From: Syntrophothermus sp. UBA1445
GTDB lineage: Bacteria; Bacillota; Syntrophomonadia; Syntrophomonadales; DTU052
Assembly (NCBI GenBank): GCA_002329495.1
Contig: DCTH01000003.1
Span: 5,885-13,451 of the forward strand
Direction: 5' to 3'
DNA length: 7,567 nt
Part shown: in pieces, positions 6,157 through 7,567 of the stretch
Layout: the number at the start of each line of letters is the position of its first letter
Numbering within the stretch: position 1 is the stretch's first letter
Made by a program: the position numbers and the translations under genes
Notes under the pieces: model-generated
Database searches by the model: none
Told to the model about the DNA's origin: nothing
What the model saw: only the letters and a program-made list of their open reading frames with translations

Positions 6157-6642
6157 ATGTTGGTTTTGGGGATAGACCCAGGTACGGCTCTGATCGGATT
6201 CGGATTGGTATCCAAGGAGGGCGGAAAGTTAACTGCTGTTGAGCATGGGGTAATTCGAACTCCGGCCGGTATGGAGCTGGCTTTGAGACTGGTTCAGATA
6301 AGTGAAAGTGTGAAGGAACTGCTGCAACGATACCAGCCGGATGCGGTCGCGGTGGAGGAACTTTTCTTTCACCGTAATGTAAAAACCTTTTCGTCGGTCA
6401 GCCAGGCCCGGGGAGCTCTGATCCTCACTGTAGCCCAGTTGGGGATCAAGGTCTTTGAATACACTCCGCTGCAGGTCAAGCAGGCAGTGGTGGGTTATGG
6501 CAAGGCGGAAAAGGACCAGGTGCAGAAGATGGTTAAATCCATCTTAAAAATGGATAAAGTGGTTCGCCCGGATGATGCGGCTGATGCTCTGGCCATAGCT
6601 ATCTGCCATATTCATTCCTATCGGGGAGAGGTTGGTTTATGA
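6157..6642 (+). CDS. ruvC: Holliday junction endonuclease RuvC
   Basis: A 161-residue nuclease that, as a dimer, cuts Holliday junctions to resolve recombination intermediates alongside RuvAB. It has an RNase H-like fold. The acidic active site is complete: D7 in LGIDPGT, E67 in VAVEE, and D140 and D143 in PDDAADALAIAICH. FFHRNVKTFSSVSQARG (70-86) and YTPLQVKQAVVGYGKAEKDQV (102-122) are further family signatures. The length is normal. The start ATG has GGGGAG eight bases ahead. The stop overlaps the ruvA start, so the two proteins are translationally coupled. Confidence 0.97.
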   Translation: MLVLGIDPGTALIGFGLVSKEGGKLTAVEHGVIRTPAGMELALRLVQISESVKELLQRYQPDAVAVEELFFHRNVKTFSSVSQARGALILTVAQLGIKVFEYTPLQVKQAVVGYGKAEKDQVQKMVKSILKMDKVVRPDDAADALAIAICHIHSYRGEVGL

Positions 6643-7232
6643 TAGGATTTCTTCAGGGTACGCTCGCTGAGGTGATGGCGGAAACTGTTCTGGTGGATGT
6701 CCATGGCATAGGCTTTGAAGTCGTGGTACATGCCCGTGGGTTGCGGGCGATGCCGGGAAAAGATCAGGCAGTTAAGATTTACACCTGGCTGCAGGTAAAC
6801 GATAATGAATTGAGGTTATACGGCTTTCTGACCCGCCAGGAGATAGACCTGTTTAAGCGACTGATTGCTATTTCCGGAATCGGACCCAAAGTGGCCATGG
6901 CCATCCTGGGCCGTTTCGAGCCGGGTGATTTTTACCGGGCGGTCGCCAGTCAGGATCTTAAGACCTTGACGGCGGTTCCCGGGGTGGGAAAGAAGAGTGC
7001 CGAGCGGCTTATGTTTGAGCTTAAGGACCGTATTCCTCTGGCGTCGATTGACTCTGGTCCTGCGGGGTCCGAAGTGGGGGCTTTATTGGATGCTTTGATG
7101 GCCCTGGGATACAGCAGGGAAGAGGTTTACCCTCAGGTTATGGACCTGGTGGAGAAGGGCGAAATGAGCACCCTGGAAGAGAACCTGCGCAGAATACTCA
7201 AGGCCAAGGGTGGACGCAACGCTGGTAAGTAA
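6639..7232 (+). CDS. ruvA: Holliday junction branch migration protein RuvA
   Basis: A 197-residue protein that binds four-way junctions as a tetramer and positions the RuvB motors. Domain I (1-64) is the OB fold, starting MIGFLQGTLAEV and including VHGIGFEV. Domain II (65-135) carries two helix-hairpin-helix motifs, ISGIGPKVAMAIL (78-90) and VPGVGKKSAERLMFELKDR (113-131), which hold the DNA backbone. After a short linker (PLASIDSGPAGSE) comes domain III (about 146-191), which contacts RuvB and contains DALMALGYSREEV. The length is normal. The ATGA overlap with ruvC, plus GGGGAGAGG (6623-6631) inside ruvC, sets the start. Confidence 0.97.
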   Translation: MIGFLQGTLAEVMAETVLVDVHGIGFEVVVHARGLRAMPGKDQAVKIYTWLQVNDNELRLYGFLTRQEIDLFKRLIAISGIGPKVAMAILGRFEPGDFYRAVASQDLKTLTAVPGVGKKSAERLMFELKDRIPLASIDSGPAGSEVGALLDALMALGYSREEVYPQVMDLVEKGEMSTLEENLRRILKAKGGRNAGK

Positions 7233-7333
7233 CAGGCTCCACACCTAACGGATTTCGGCTGAGCGACATATATTTTGAAATCAGGAAGACTGAAACAGCT
7301 GAGTAATAGGGGAATTAGTTGGGGGAAGGTTCA

Positions 7334-7567
7334 GTGGACAGACTTTTAGCCTCCCGTTATCTGGAGGAGGACAATCTTGAGGCCCATATCAGGCCTATGC
7401 GACTGCAGGAATATATTGGCCAGCCACGGGTTAAAGAAAACGTGGCAGTGTTTATTAAAGCAGCTCGCGATCGCGGCGAACAGCTGGATCATGTGCTGTT
7501 AAGCGGTCCGCCGGGCCTGGGAAAAACTACGCTGGCTTCGATTATTGCCAATGAGATGGGACAGCCG
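7334..7567 (+). CDS. ruvB: Holliday junction branch migration helicase RuvB (3' truncated by window)
   Basis: The first 78 residues of RuvB, the AAA+ ATPase that drives branch migration as hexameric rings on either side of RuvA; the family is usually about 340 residues. Visible features are the N-terminal lead into [19 protein letters not shown] (19-37), [20 protein letters not shown] (51-70) with the complete Walker A motif (58-66, catalytic K64), and NEMGQP at the window edge. The start is GTG, with the G-rich stretch GGGGGAAGG (7321-7329) ahead; it matches the usual RuvB N-terminus better than the internal ATG at 7397. It lies 101 bases after ruvA, an unusual gap inside a ruv operon; this gap shows no ORF or terminator. 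Confidence 0.96.
   Translation, partial: MDRLLASRYLEEDNLEAHIRPMRLQEYIGQPRVKENVAVFIKAARDRGEQLDHVLLSGPPGLGKTTLASIIANEMGQP

Overview
The window reads as a chromosomal segment from an anaerobic, endospore-forming member of the Firmicutes/Clostridia, probably of the Peptococcaceae, Desulfotomaculum or Syntrophomonadaceae type. This lineage is inferred from three things: strong AGGAGG-type ribosome binding sites with GTG and TTG starts, a BofC-like sporulation protein next to ruvCAB, and an anaerobe-type homocysteine synthesis cluster. No species can be named from the sequence alone. There are nine protein-coding genes on the plus strand (the first and last cut by the window edges) and one on the minus strand. 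I see no RNA genes, mobile elements, CRISPR arrays or pseudogenes. No gene-free stretch exceeds 300 bases; the longest is 5983-6156.

Left block (1-3855), sulfur amino acid and NAD synthesis: the 3' end of a cobalamin-dependent methionine synthase (metH) is followed by three genes for the non-canonical anaerobic homocysteine route. These are a HcyBio/DUF39 (COG1900) protein, a NIL-domain two-cluster ferredoxin and a UPF0280 (COG2122) protein. An ammonia-dependent NAD synthetase (nadE) comes next. From the HcyBio gene onward the genes overlap or lie about 20 bases apart, so they look like one transcription unit. The implied flow is aspartate semialdehyde plus sulfide to homocysteine, then methylation to methionine by MetH.

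Middle block (3856-5412): yebC has its own sigma-A-like promoter and ends in a strong terminator. That terminator also serves the convergent small heat shock gene hsp20 on the minus strand. hsp20 has its own promoter and is divergent from the next gene.

Right block (5413-7567): a membrane-anchored BofC-like protein is followed by the Holliday junction genes ruvC, ruvA and the start of ruvB. ruvC and ruvA overlap by ATGA. A candidate promoter and a perfect 7-bp hairpin precede ruvC.

Most of the window is housekeeping content. The most interesting part is the metH-HcyBio-ferredoxin-UPF0280-nadE cluster, where the mechanism and the role of UPF0280 are still poorly defined.
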